Below are positions 1-11,406 of a stretch of DNA of 64,000 bases, one piece after another. Source of the stretch: Mermis nigrescens (Eukaryota > Nematoda > Enoplea > Mermithida > Mermithidae); NCBI GenBank assembly GCA_036768485.1, contig JAVLUZ010000154.1, positions 42,798,284-42,862,283 on the forward strand. The letters are read 5' to 3'. The notes under the pieces are model-generated. The model saw only the letters and a list, made by a program, of their open reading frames with translations. It made no database searches and was not told the origin of the DNA. The position numbers and the translations under genes are program-made. The first letter of the stretch is position 1, and each line of letters starts with the position of its first letter.

Positions 1-1472
1 GGTGGTTCCCTCCTCCGCCCGCCCCACTCCTCGGCTGGTTACGCCCCTATGTACTCTTTTATTGTTAATAAGAAACAAGTAGATGTGTAAGTTAGTTTTT
101 CTATTATCATCTTCATTTTTTTCAATTTTTCGAATTTTTCCACTTTCGTTTAAGCGAAAGCTCCCACTTTTTAAAGTTTAGACCGAAAATTTAGGCTATT
201 ACATATTTTTAAAAAACTTTTCGTTTCTCTATCAAAAATTAGTGATTCCTTAACTTTTTGTAATAATGTTTTTGACGGATAGATTTTTTTGAAAGACATA
301 TGTGCATACTACGAGTATCATTTCAATATAAAATTGATGGTGGCCCTAACCGTCTAGCTATGCTACATATTATGTGGATTTTGTTGATAAACGAATAGTA
401 AGCGTCATATAGTTGGATCGATCTCGCATGTAACATACATTAAAAACATCAACTTATAACTTTTAAGCACATTCACGCAAGTATTTTTGAATAAAAAGAG
501 CCCAAAAGCACTAGAAAGAAGAATTAGGAATTGCACGCTTTTCGCCTAAAAGTTTGGTATTTTACGGGAACTAAGATCTTAGTTCATTTTTTATTGTTTT
601 CATTTTTTCATTCTTTCATTATTATTTAGCTTTGTTTAACACATGTATGCTTGTATGTAATGTATGTACGAGTGTGGAGCTCATTTCAAGAGAATATTTC
701 CATTATTTCTATTTATCCAGATAAGTACGAAAGTTTTATTTCGAAGCACATATATCCAGCCCAGCTGTCTTATCGATAATGCATATGAAACAAGAAACCT
801 AGTACGTAACGGACTTTTAGTTTTGTAAGACCTACCATTTAGCCGTCCGAAATTTCAGCCAAATTTTTATTTCAGCATATTTTGTGAGCTTTAGTCAGTA
901 ATTTGGCTCTTACGATTAGATTTTAATTTCGAACCGAAAATGTGGGACTCAGATTTTTGGACAAAAAGTAAAATTAATTATCCCACTGTCAACCCAGGTC
1001 CAATTAATTATCGAGCCGAATGCGAGCAAGAATATGTGTTTGTTTATGTTTGAGTAGATGCCATACATGATCTATGAGAAAGAGTTTCTGGAGGGGTTCC
1101 ACCGGAAAAATTTTCAACGCCCAGAATTGACGATTTTTCGAAAGTTTCGAAAATTTTCCTAAAAATTCGTACAAAAGTGCTTTTTTTAAAATAATTTTAG
1201 CTATCTCATTTGCTCAAAAGTGTCAAATTTTTGGCGCTTTGCGCCGATTTACTCATGTTTTGACTTATATACATATTGTTCAACTGATCGACTTTTTGAT
1301 TTTCTTCCAAATTTTTTTAATTTTTTAAGCTCTAGAAACACATAGCATCGTCAGCAACGCCAAAAAACAGTGTTTTTGACGTGTATCCACCATTTTTGGG
1401 CCCAAAAAGAGGCATTTTAAAATTTCAGCCCACCCCCCCCTTATTCCTATGTTGTGCATGTCTGGTAGGTAC
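1..1472 (-). other. Intron 1 of the TTC7-like gene (partial), mostly repeat
   Basis: This stretch lies downstream of the splice donor of the TTC7-like first exon on the minus strand, so it is intron sequence. I see no coding exon in it. The part next to the exon (about 1062-1466) is a copy of repeat R. The rest is AT-rich DNA without recognisable features. The remaining TTC7 exons must lie left of the window. Confidence 0.6.
1062..1466 (+). repeat. Repeat R, copy 1
   Basis: The block runs from a CATACATGATCT-like start through a stretch resembling 'TTTTTGGCGCTTTGCGCC' to a poly-C run and an end near TTGTGCATGTCTG. The same order of segments occurs at 2056-2350, 2449-2810 and 50150-50490. No protein is encoded. 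The element class is not clear. It ends within about ten bases of the TTC7 exon 1 splice donor. Confidence 0.5.
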
Positions 1473-1874
1473 TTGATCAATTTTTGCCCTGTTCACAGCC
1501 GAAATCGAATCGTCGAATTGGGCGCATACGTAATACAGTTTGCCGAGCAATAATTGGGCCTCGAATTGGATTTGGGGCAATTTAGTCGAAAAAGCGGCGC
1601 TTGTCAACTGATTGACGCCGTCGACAACGGCTGACAAGTGCTTGCGAGCTTTTTTCAACGCATCTCTATTGCTGGAGTCCGGTTGCGGCAAATCTTCGAA
1701 CGCTTCGAGAAATTGTTCCAATAAAGTTTCGCCCGACAAAAAATTGGACAAATTTTCCAAGCCGGAATTTTTGGCGCAAATTTGCGGCAATAGCGTTTGC
1801 AAGCGCTTGAAATTGCCCTCTGCGCGACATTTTTCCACTTCGACGTCCAATCTATAGCCTTTTAATTTGGACAT
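1473..1874 (-). CDS. TTC7: TTC7-like protein, first coding exon
   Basis: The exon encodes 134 residues starting MSKLKGYRLDVEVEKCRAEG, exactly 134 codons from ATG to a GT donor (CAA|GTACCT), so the intron is phase 0. It matches the TTC7A/TTC7B N-terminus: a basic start, a (E/V)EKCR helix, 'LLPQICAK', 'FLSGETLLEQFLE', 'ARKHLSAVVDG' and the first TPR-like helix pair 'EAQLLLGKLYYVCAQFDDSI'. In animals TTC7 with FAM126 scaffolds PI4-kinase III-alpha with EFR3 at the plasma membrane. Past residue 134 the frame runs into repeat R and soon stops, which confirms the donor. The GC content is well above the flanks. Whether it is the TTC7A or TTC7B type cannot be told. Confidence 0.85.
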
Positions 1875-2055
1875 ACTTGTTGAAAAAATTTACCGAGCCG
1901 ACGAAAATCGTAACAAAAAATATTGAGTTCCGAGTTAAAACAGCCGCACCACGATTAATAAACGATTAAAGGCTTGATAAATAATCGAACAATCAATAAC
2001 CGACTTTGTCGCGGAATTGTTTCCGTCGGTTCAGCTAAAAAAGAAAATATATACG
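1875..2055 (-). other. Immediate upstream region of the TTC7-like gene
   Basis: This is the only non-repetitive DNA directly upstream of the TTC7 start codon and presumably holds its 5'UTR and core promoter. It contains short GC-richer patches, but I see no convincing TATA box or initiator. Confidence 0.3.
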
Positions 2056-2350
2056 CTACCATATGTGATCTTAAGGAGTTTTAACCCCCCAGAATTCGCG
2101 ATTATCCGAAAGATTAAAACAATTTGTTAAGGTTTTTTAAGCCATTTTTTTAAGCACAAAAAGTCAAAATTTCAGCGCTACGCGCCATTTATTCTTTTTT
2201 TAGTATATTTTGTTCAATTTATTTGATTAGTTTCAGAATTTTTCGTTTCTATGCTATGGAACATTAGAGCATCGTCAGAAACACCGAAAAAAATGTTTTT
2301 GAAACGTATCCATACACCATTTTTGGGCAGAATTCCCATGCTATGTAATT
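2056..2350 (+). repeat. Repeat R, copy 2
   Basis: It has the same segment order as the copy beside TTC7: CATATGTGATCTTAAG-like start, CAGCGCTACGCGCC, 'CGTCAGAAACACCG', then 'CATACACCATTTTTGGGC'. It is diverged and its right end is degraded. Confidence 0.45.
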
Positions 2351-2448
2351 TCATATATACAAAACGCGGTCCCTAGCAGTAGAATTCGATACTATTCGGG
2401 CAATCAAAAATAAAATCTTCAATATACATCAGCAGAGTATTACCATAT

Positions 2449-2810
2449 ATACCTGATCTTGTGAGAAAATTTTTCACTCCCTCCAGAATTTGCGATTTTT
2501 CACAAAAATTCGTAGAAAAGGTATTTTTGAACGTTTTTAGCCATCTGCTTGATCACAAGTGTCAAATTTTCAGCGCTTCGTCCGAAATGCTTATTTTTTG
2601 ACTATAGTTTGTTCAATTTATTCGATTTTTCTATAATTCTCAACATTTTCCATTTTCGCTCTCGAAAGTTAAAAAAGCATCGGCAGAAACGAACAAAAAT
2701 AGCGTTTTTAAGGTGCATTCACCGTTTTCAAACCCAACAAATGCACTTTAAATATCACGCCCTGCAGAGTGCCTATACTGTGCATATTTGGGTATTACCC
2801 CTATGTACCT
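2449..2810 (+). repeat. Repeat R, copy 3
   Basis: Starts ATATACCTGATCTTGTGAG and ends near ACTGTGCATATTTGG. It carries 'CAGAATTTGCGATTTTTC', 'CAGCGCTTCGTCCG' and the pre-terminal 'CATTCACCGTTTTCAAACCC' shared with the other copies. Confidence 0.45.
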
Positions 2811-3091
2811 CATGTGAGTCATTGTCCAGAGATTTTACGCTGACAAACACTTCCTGCGTTATTTTTAAGGACAAAGGTAATAAAAATGTCAAAAGTTTCC
2901 AGCGCTTAACGCCAAAATAACACCTTTGTACTCCGTTTACCCATAAGACGCCTAAGTAAAGTTGAAATGGCCTGAAAAGTGTAAACTTTCGACGACTTCT
3001 TGAATTTTTTATCGATAAACGTGAAGAAACGAGTTTAAATCTGCTGAAAAATAATAGAGAATGCCGTCTTACTCCATAAGAGCATCTACAA

Positions 3092-3161
3092 TACAGATAC
3101 ATACATACATACATACATACATACATACATACATACATACATACATACATACATACATACA
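3092..3161 (+). repeat. (CATA)n microsatellite
   Basis: About 17 perfect tandem units of the tetranucleotide ATAC/CATA. Confidence 0.95.
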
Positions 3162-3661
3162 TGGGCTATTTTGATCGCTTTCGCACTTGATTTACGATAA
3201 ACAGGTCCGTCGTACCCCAAATTCGCTGGTCTTGAATTTTAGGATTTTATCCCGCCCTCAAGTCTAAACTTTTAATATTATGGTCACACCACGACTGATT
3301 TGAAAAAAACAAATCACTTTAGTGAATAAGCCAATATCCGCTTTTTTAATCATTCTCGAATTCGTAGTTTGACTTCGAGAACAATGAATACCACTTTGTG
3401 AATATTTTATTATCCCAAGTATTGCAATCATCGATTGAGAATCAAAAAATTTTGAAATTCCCTGTGAGCCAAATTTTTCAAGGGTAACTTTTCAAGAATT
3501 TGACGATCTTTTGTTTAACTTCAGTCCGTCGTAAGAATATGTATTACTCTATCAAGTATCACGCGAATGCATGCAACGATGACTCATGATTAAGAATTAT
3601 GTAAAAGTTGCGATTCAGATTAATTATCGTGGAGTCCAGTCCACACATGAACAAAGATGCC

Positions 3662-3890
3662 TAACTTTTTGGTTGGTTGCTTTTACAGAGTGGTTGTTCG
3701 GTTGGTTTATTGGTTGCATAGTGGTTGATTGGCTTAATTATTAGTTGTTTGATTGCTTATTGATTATTGGTTGATTAGTCATTGATTGATTGTTCGATTG
3801 ATTAGTTGATTCTCGAATCGTTTCCTATGTATTTCCCTAAATGCGTCTCCTTTTTTATTGATTGACTGATTAGTTGGTTTTGAAATGATT
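3662..3890 (+). repeat. Cryptic simple repeat (TTGATTGG/TTGGTTG)n
   Basis: Low-complexity DNA made of diverged TTGGTTGG, TTGATTG and GATTAGTTG units. No regular period survives. Confidence 0.6.
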
Positions 3891-3974
3891 TGTGTATTTC
3901 CATCGTTTTTCACGATTTTTATCGCATTTTGCAAAATTTACATTCGTACTGGCAGGTCTTCCCGTTGATACCAG

Positions 3975-4290
3975 CCCGGGCCCTATTTAATCCAACTTAA
4001 ATGCAGCTGAACGGTTTGTCCATGCATAATCCGGTCCAGACGTGTAACGGCTCAAGATTTTCAGTTGGGGGTCCCCGGTCATTTTATGAAGGGGAGATGG
4101 TAGTGGCCTCCAATTTTTGGCTAAAATGGCCAAAAAACACCTAAAAAAAAATTCAGTTTTTCCAAAAAAATTCAATTTTTTCCAAAAAATCGGGGGGGGG
4201 TCAAAAATTTACTGGCGCTAGGGGACGATCGGCTTCGGATTGAACGATTCCCCATACCAGACGTATGTATGGTCCGGTCTGCTGTAAATT
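3975..4290 (-). repeat. Diverged S-type MITE relic
   Basis: It contains 'CGTGTAACGGCTCAAG', a 'GGGGGTCCCCGGTCATTTT' block, a 'GGCTAAAATGGCCAAAAAAC' block and an end resembling CATACCAGACGTATG. This is the segment order of the S elements at 36524-36721 and 50590-50801, but the TSD is lost. Confidence 0.35.
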
Positions 4291-5296
4291 ATTGCACTAC
4301 TGAAATTATTGACACAAAAATAGAAGTAATGACTCATGTAATCCGACGAACTTACAAGTCGATGCTTGCATTCGAAGAACAGAGTAGCAAGCTCAATGCA
4401 TTTGTGCGGAACGTCTTTTGTCCTTAGACACTCAGCGGGAATTTTTTTCTCCTGCGAAAAAATTTAAAAGAAATTATTAACTGGCACTAAACCGAATAGA
4501 TTTTGTTTAAAGGCATCAGCGTGATTGTCGATTACAATTGTCTCAAGTATTTATAGAATGCAAACTAAGATTTCCGAAAATTTCCAGAAGCCGATTAAGT
4601 TTTCCTAACAAGTAGCCTTAAAAAGACCGCGAATAAAATTTCTGATTAAAACACATTCATTATTCCTAGAAATATTCGAGATTCATTTGAAAATGTTCCA
4701 TTTTATGCAGTTTTCCAGTATCAGGCGACAAAGAAACTGACAAAGATTTTCTGCTAAAAATCAACTTTTTTGATCATACCTGGCGTGCTGAGCGCCAATA
4801 CAGAAACAATTCTGCGAAAAAAAGTTTTGTAATTTAAGCGCATGCGAATGTGCAAATTTTGTTCAAAATGCATATAAATCGACCTAGACGGAGTAAGTCG
4901 GCCTAAGCACCTTTAAAGCATCTAGAATCTAAACTATAAGCCTAAGCCAAAGAATAATAAAAACGGCACCTAATTAATTTGATCATTGAAAAACTGTCCA
5001 CATTAGCAATGTATGATTACAAGTTTAAGCTCCTTTAGCTCCACTAGTAATTAATCAATTTTGATCAATTTCTTTTCCACGTTTCTATTCGAAAGACCCT
5101 ATATCCTAAAAGCAATTTAAATTACATTTGTATTAAATACGAAGTTTCCGTTTGGACCATAGTCTATGGATCAGATTCTAAAGTTTATTAGCCCAGTCCA
5201 GATATCTAATATTTAGGACAACACTCCTCTTCATAGACAAATTCATGACACGTAGTACACTAATTCTTCGACAATAGATGAATAGGGACATACACA
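4291..5296. other. Unassigned AT-rich DNA
   Basis: I see no gene, RNA or repeat boundary here. Short AGGCTTA/TAAGCC units occur near 4890 and 4935. Confidence 0.4.
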
Positions 5297-5853
5297 CAGG
5301 TCAGTAGCCAGTATTTTATTCGGGGGAACAAAAAATGATAAAAATCAGTATCTCAAACACTGCTAGCCAGTAGTGAAAAATAAGGGCATTTTCCAACGTT
5401 CCTCAACGAGCACCTACAAAATAATAGAGAAAATTATTTTTCAAGTCTATTTCATACTCATAACCAAAAATATATGGCTTAAACTATCTGCGGACTGATT
5501 TCTCATCGTCCAGTTCATAAACAATTTCTTAAGTTTTCGTATTTTGACTCAATCTTTGTGCTCATCTGCAATGAAAAACAACCGGAAAATTAGTGATTCG
5601 GCGCGAAGCGCTGGAAAAATTGATTATGTTTTCTATGCCTAACTCAACTTTGAACGATTCCAAAGAAAAAACTATACAGAAATAATAAATCCGGCGCGCA
5701 TTGACTATCTCGAAAGTATACAAAAAACCTGTTTTGACGACCATTTAATTGCACTTCGAAAAATTTTCATTTCTTCCTTTGGGAGGACCCTTGCGAGAAA
5801 CAAATTTTTTTTTGTTTCGGGGGGGGGCGAACTGTCCTCTTGGCTACGGGCCT
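5297..5853 (+). mobile_element. hAT-like non-autonomous element J (relic)
   Basis: The left end reads CAGGTCAGTAGCCAG then an AT stretch then TTCGGGGG. The right end, reverse-complemented, reads AGGCCCGTAGCCAAGAGG before CCCCC. This resembles the ends of family Z (CAGAGGCGTAGCCAGG ... GGTTCGGGGG). The flanks are degenerate (ACACAC/ACACAT). It has no coding capacity and contains one GGCGCGAAGCGCT motif. Confidence 0.4.
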
Positions 5854-6617
5854 ACACATATATCGGTAGATTAACTAAGTATGAAACTGATTGGAAAATT
5901 ATGGTCCACCAAAAATGAAAATTTGTTCTAAGCTTTTTTCCCAGTAAAAATTTGATAGTGAAAATTTGAAGAACTTAGTAGCCTTTTGACAATTTTTAGC
6001 CAGAAGCATGTCATTTTGCAACCACTTAATGAATAAGAATAAGATACAGGTGGGAAAGCTGGGATGGTTCGTTTACAGGGTGCCCAAAACTTAGAAACTT
6101 GTCTAAAGAACTGCAAAAAAGGCGTTTTGTAAGCCATCTGAAGTGTCATTACCTAAAAAATAAAAACTTATGAATACATAGGCGTAATGAAACGGATAAT
6201 AAATTATAAATTTTCTCACAATTTTGCAACAATCGCTCTCAAGTATGCAATTCTTCAAGTCAATCCGGAGACCAGCGCAAGGACGACGATCCTGTATGGG
6301 TGCGTCTTCGGTGTAAATAGGCATATTGGGTAATGAAATTGAATGGGTCGAAATAGAATCTACAACAATAAAACAAGGGCAATGGTGCAAAAGTTGTGTC
6401 ATTCATTTACAATTAATCCTGGCTCTCTAGCGGAAAAAGCCGTGAACCTCGAAATAGTGGCATTGGTGTAGCTGATTCACATATTTATTAGGATGGCCAC
6501 GTTATAAGTACGTATACAGCAAGTAGTATCCGGTGAAAGCTGCCAACTAATTGGTTTGATTTAAGTCAAGTCGAAAACAAATAAGGCAGACTTCGGATTA
6601 TTTCAGTAGATTCACGT
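5854..6617. other. Unassigned AT-rich DNA
   Basis: I see no gene or clear repeat end. Short open frames here have no recognisable similarity or coding character. Confidence 0.4.
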
Positions 6618-6751
6618 GACTGACCAAAATGTTGGTGCCAGCGTTTAAAATAAGCCCAAGTAATGGGATGCAACTCGCGTTGCTCGCTCCGCTCGTCGCA
6701 TCCCATTACTCCGGCTTATTTTAAACGCTGGCACCAACATTCTGGTCAGTC
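6618..6751 (+). repeat. Near-perfect 134-bp palindrome (hairpin 1)
   Basis: Arms begin GACTGACCA...TTGGTGCCAGC and return as GCTGGCACCAA...TGGTCAGTC. The apex contains GCTCGCTCCGCTCG. The arms pair over nearly their whole length. It shares outer TTGGTGCCAGC and the apex motif with the palindrome at 10591-10710, but the arm middles differ. Confidence 0.85.
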
Positions 6752-6831
6752 CATGATGCTAAGCCTAAGCCAAATCAGCTGGTAACCCAGCAAAACATAA
6801 GAATACCTTGCAATCTTTATCGAAATTAACC

Positions 6832-6905
6832 AACGTTAGTCGATTGGTTATGGTTCTGGACTTTAGAGCAAGAGGTCCACGTTTCGAATCCGACTGCCAG
6901 CAACT
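6832..6905 (+). repeat. tRNA-like (SINE-like) sequence
   Basis: It has an A-box-like segment (TAGTCGATTGGTTATGG) and, about 30 bases on, a B-box-like GTTTCGAATCC, spaced as in a tRNA. Between them lies a possible anticodon arm (GGACTTTAGAGC...GGTCC). The acceptor and T stems pair poorly, so this is more likely a tRNA-derived SINE head than a working tRNA gene. Confidence 0.4.
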
Positions 6906-7114
6906 TTCTCTCGTCTCATAAGATGCTATCGACTACACATATACGCCCTTAAAATATGACTGAAATAATATACTAATACTTTATTCGGAAAAAACACAAG
7001 GGTAAAACAAAGTCGCAAGAAAAATAAAATAGCATAGTATAAAATGCGAAATGTCCTGGACACACAGGCAAAATAGATTTCGCTCACGTGTGCCCCATCA
7101 AAAAATTCCCGAAA

Positions 7115-7932
7115 TCAACCTTTTTTCAAATTTCTCCTAAATATCTTAACATTTGGAGAACTTCGAACATATTGTGGAAGATCGTTGCAAATTCTAGCTG
7201 ATCTAGTAGCAAAACAATACTTTTTATAATCACGTCGAAATTTTTCTTAATGGATCTGATTTGCAAATGCATTTCTAGCACGCGAATGACCATAAAACTT
7301 ATAACAATCTTCAGAAGGCAAGAGATTAATGTGAATAATATTATACGCAACAGTTAAATCAAAATAAATTCTACGGAGTTCAAGCCTCTCTAAATTTAAG
7401 GCTTTTAACCTTTCATCATAAGAAAGTCCCATATATCCAATTAATCTTTTAGTAAATTTTCGCAGTACCCGTTCAACCCTGTTGATATCAGAAAGCAAAT
7501 AAGGGCTCCATACAGTTGGAGCATACTCTACCAAAGGCCGGATATAATTCTTAAAAGCAAGAACCAACATTTTAAGATCACGTGATTCAAAAAATTTGAA
7601 AATCAAAGCACTCATTTTCAAAGCTTTTGCTGATATATTAGTACAATGACAACTAGATGATAAGTTTGTTGTTAAGGACACACCTAAATCTCGAATTGAG
7701 GAACCTGCGTCAGATAACAAAAAATGGTTTATGTGATATGTAACTTTAGGATTAGCGTACCCTAGATATAACACAGAACATTTAGGGAGAGATATGCTTA
7801 ACTGATTTTCTTCAGACCAGGAAACCAGCTTATCTAAATCTTTTTGCAACAAAGTATAATTTTGAGAAAAATTAAAGAGCTTCAAATCATCAGCAAAGAA
7901 AAAGACTTCACTATGCTCAACAGCTTACAGTC
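7115..7932 (-). pseudogene. CR1/Jockey-type LINE reverse transcriptase, 5'-truncated and frameshifted
   Basis: Minus-strand translation gives the catalytic FFFADDLKLF motif at the right edge, then the downstream RT helix 'LDKLVSWSEENQLSISLPKC', the LGV strand and the C-terminal thumb region (AFKNYIRPLVEYAPTVWSP, 'RVERVLRKFTKRL', 'RLELRRIYFDLTVAYNIIH'). A one-base frameshift follows HSRARNAFANQI. The other frame continues with 'FATRSARICNDLPQYVRSSP' and ends NLKKG-stop at 7115. The RT fingers and endonuclease are missing. The X1 element sits just upstream of the FADD motif, and no LINE coding sequence resumes beyond it, so the LINE copy was already 5'-truncated near there. Confidence 0.85.
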
Positions 7933-8609
7933 CTCATGTGTAGTGATCGATCGGGGCCCCATCCCCGGCAATCCCCGGCCATTTTTCAGCATCCCCGGCC
8001 CCGGCCGGGGCAAGGTCAAAAAATGGCCGGGGCCGGGAAAAATTGAGTGTAATTCGTATTTTGTACAGGCTGTGATACTGACACTTATTTATCAATGAGC
8101 AAGTGTTAATTTTGAGAACTGTACTGATTAGACCATATGTATACTTACTTAGTCCTTGTTATAACTTTGCTACTGTGTATAAATGAGCTTTTACTGAATA
8201 AATGTTCAGGAAAATCTGCGTGTTTTCGATTCCCCCACTTAACTTATTCAAAGTAAATGCTACTTAAAAGATTTAGAGTTGACAAATACGTTCTATTTCT
8301 TCTTGGAAATTGTACGTTTTCAACAAACTATTTTACAAAAAACACTTTTACATTTAATTGAATGGGAACTGCGTGCTTCAAAACGCGTTTCCTGTGTAAT
8401 AGGTATTAGGATGGAGGTTAATTATAGGCGAATGTAAAGTATGCTGCAGAATTGCGTCCGATCCGATAAACTAAATGTCTCAAATATTTTCCTAAGGTCC
8501 AAAGTTGAGGGAGGGGTGAAATCCCAAATTGGAGGACCACAAAATTTAGTGGTGGACTATTATTAGCCGACTCTATTTTGTTGTACGAGCTTCTTGTGCT
8601 TCTACAAAG

Positions 8610-9340
8610 ATCTCCGAAAAGATCTTTGTTTGAGCTAACAAATTTTTGTAGCTATATTATATAAATATATTTTTAAACATACACATTTTCGCATACTATC
8701 AGTATGTGACAGTGTTTTTTGTACAATGTACCTTTGTATATACATGAACAAAGATGGTACCCAAAAGTCTTTGTACATTTTGTATCAGTGTTTTTTTGTA
8801 CACAATCCGTTGTGTGTGTATAAAGATGGTCCCCAGAAGTATTTGTACATTTTGTACACGCAAATTTTTCGTTACTATGATATGGTACAGTAGCGATTTT
8901 AGTGTGGTAAAACAGGGTATTTTGACTTTTGATTGTATATTTTAGCTAATTTCTGGGTTTCTAACGCCAAAAATTACTAAAATTGTCTCAAAACGGCGTG
9001 AAGCGCCTAAAAATTTGACATTTTTCCATTCTAAATACAAATTTTGCCATTTTAAAGATATATAGGACAATTTTTCATATCGGAGGGAAGTGCCGAAAAT
9101 TTTTAGAATTTTACATCTTTTCACAGTTTTTATCTTTTCCAAAAATCTTTGTACATGCACAAAGATAGTCCTGAAAAGTCTTTGTACATCGGGAAAAATC
9201 TTTGGCGAATACAAAAAAACATTGTTTTGTACATGCAAATTTTTGTATACTTTAATATGGTACAATAACGATTTCAGTGTGGTAGAACATAGTTTTTCGA
9301 CCTTTAGTAGTGTATTTGGCTAATTTTTGGTTTTCTGAAT
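8610..9340 (+). repeat. Internal TACAAAG-palindrome array of X1
   Basis: Repeated variants of 'AAAGTCTTTGTACATTTTGT' and 'CTTTGTACATG(T/C)ACAAAG' alternate with the block 'ACTAAAATTGTCTCAAAACG' + GGCG(T/C)GAAGCGCC. The same cassette recurs in other element families in this window (22.25-22.95, 28.75-29.3, 43.1-43.8, 54.5-54.9 kb). Confidence 0.7.
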
Positions 9341-10590
9341 ATGTAACATTTTTCAATTTTTCCATTCTAAGCGCAGTGTTGCTTATTACAAGATTTAATT
9401 AGCATATTACAATTTTTGTAATATTTCTGATTTTGTAGTACAAGTTGTTTTAGCTTTCTCAATCGAGTTTTATGTGTGAATTCCATCAAAAGCTCATAAA
9501 CATTATGGCACTTCGTGCCGAACTAATATTATCAAGTAAATTCAGGCCGAATTATCACATTTAGAAGCACGGTCTTTTTGTATTCGGCGAAGATTTTTGC
9601 TGATGTACAAAGGACGTTTCAGGACCGTCTTTGTACATGTACAAAGATTTTAGAAGAACAAAAACTGTAAAAAGGTGTAGAATTCCTTATTGCAAATTCT
9701 ACCATTTTGAAGATTTTCAGGGGGTAAGCGGTTGCAAAATGGAGCCGCTTACCCCCTTTCACTGAAAATGGCTGAGAAACATACATGTTACAGGGGATTG
9801 GGCTATCCCCCATCCACGCTTTGAAGCCTCGAACTTCCTTAAAAGTCAGAAAATATTTGACCACCCTCCCCCACTTTTTGGCGAAAACCTGCGCTTTTTT
9901 GGCTATTTTTATGTGTTTTTACCATTTTTGATCTAGTCGCTAACCCCCTCCTTCTAAAAATGGCGAGGGACCCCTACCCTAGATTTCCAGCCGTTACATG
10001 TATACTGAGGGACCCTCATAAAATTTTAAGCGATTACATGCTTGATTTATAGTGATAGTTTGGCTAAAGTTTCTAATATGGTTTTGTCTCCGATTTTCCT
10101 AAAAATAATTTTTTCTGATAGATTCGAGGACGCTGAGACCAGAAATGAAAAGCGTTAAGGGGGCTGACGAATATTTGTGGAGATAGAGCCCTTCAAACTT
10201 GCAAGAAACGTGATTATTTCGATGTTCTTAGGGCTCTATCTCCACAAATATTCGTCAGCCTCCTAAACGCTTTTGTTTTCTGGACTCAGCATTCTCAAAT
10301 CTATCAGAAAAAATTATTTCTAGGAGAATCGGTGACAAAAATTTTTTTTGAAAAAAAATTAGCAAAAAAAATTATGCTAAACCCCATTTTTAACATTTCT
10401 ACATTACAGTTCTGACGTTAAAAAAAGCGTAAAAACACTGTTTTCGGGAAAATTGAGAAAAAACCCTATTAGATAAAATTTGGTGATCAGATCCATGCGA
10501 GCTAAATTTTTGGCAAATAGATACTTGCCCACAACTCACCAGCTTGCTTATACGAACATCTTAGGCTTAGGCTTAGAAAGTGTATTCACA

Positions 10591-10710
10591 TTGGTGCCAG
10601 CTGATGGTCTAAGCCTGAGACAATTGGGGCAAAAATTGTGGAGCGAGCGAAGCGAGCGGAGCAATTTTTGCCCCAATTTGCCTTAGGCTTAGACCATCAG
10701 CTGGCACCAA
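10591..10710 (+). repeat. 120-bp palindrome (hairpin 2)
   Basis: Arms TTGGTGCCAGCTGATGG...CCATCAGCTGGCACCAA are nearly perfect. The apex is GGAGCGAGCGAAGCGAGCGG. Just outside, at 10562-10578, lies a short TTAGGC-like tandem (TTAGGCTTAGGCTTAG). It shares ends and apex with hairpin 1. Confidence 0.85.
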
Positions 10711-10934
10711 TTTGATATGCACAGCAAGTCTAAAATAATAACCGTGATGAATCGATTACACCCTGCTTCTATTTTTTTAACGTCAGAACTGTAATGTAGA
10801 AATGTTAAAAATTGGGTTTAGCATAATTTTTCCTGAAAACAATTTTTTCTGATAGATTCGAGGACGCTGAGTAAAGAAAAACAAAGCGTTTAGGCGGTTG
10901 ACGAATATTTGTGGAGATAGAGCCCTTAGAACAT

Positions 10935-11406
10935 TGAAGAAAAAACGCCTTAACCAACTTAACTTGTGTCGATTAGAATTACGTCGCCTTCATATTTGCT
11001 TATGTATGATGTATCAAATTATTAGTCAAAAATCTTGTCTTTCCATGACAGATTTTTTTGTGCTTAATCAAAATATTACTCGCTGCACAAATCATTTAAA
11101 GCTAGTTGTTCCTCTTGTCCGTTCTAATTTACAAAAATTTGACTTTTTCTATAAGTATATCTCTGTTTGGAATCACCTACCTGATTTTGTAGTCTCTTCC
11201 CCTAACTTAAATATATTCAAATCTAGATTAATTGATGTCGACTTATCCAAATTTATTATAGGGCGGGCTTAAATCGTCATTTTCATGACTCGCTCATCGC
11301 CTTTTGCTGTACGCTTTTATTCTAGTGACCGTACGTTTTATTACTCTTTTACATCTTTCGTAATTGTCGCGTTTCAGTAATAAATTATTTCATTCATTCA
11401 TTCATT
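10935..11406 (+). pseudogene. CR1/Jockey-type LINE 3' end fragment with (ATTC)n tail
   Basis: It encodes the extreme C-terminus of a LINE ORF2: LNLCRLELRRLHICLCMMYQ, then 'FFYKYISVWNHLPDFVVSS' and 'NIFKSRLIDVDLSKF', with a stop at 11270-11272. A roughly 130-base 3'UTR follows, ending in (ATTC)n as in CR1-like LINEs. It sits inside the loop of the right-hand palindrome of the foldback. The intact loop sequence at 10194-10234 shows exactly where it inserted. No clear TSD. Confidence 0.8.

Noticed and set aside
2773..3162. Open frame with repeated MYVC residues
   Set aside because: It is the translation of the (CATA)n microsatellite.
6832..6905. A functional tRNA gene
   Set aside because: A and B boxes are present but acceptor, T and anticodon stems do not pair well; kept only as tRNA-like.
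10562..10578. TTAGGCTTAGGCTTAG resembling nematode telomere repeat
   Set aside because: Only about 2.5 units, set inside a foldback element; similar short tracts at 4935 and 6757 also lie in repeats or hairpins. Not an interstitial telomere and not evidence for a nematode.
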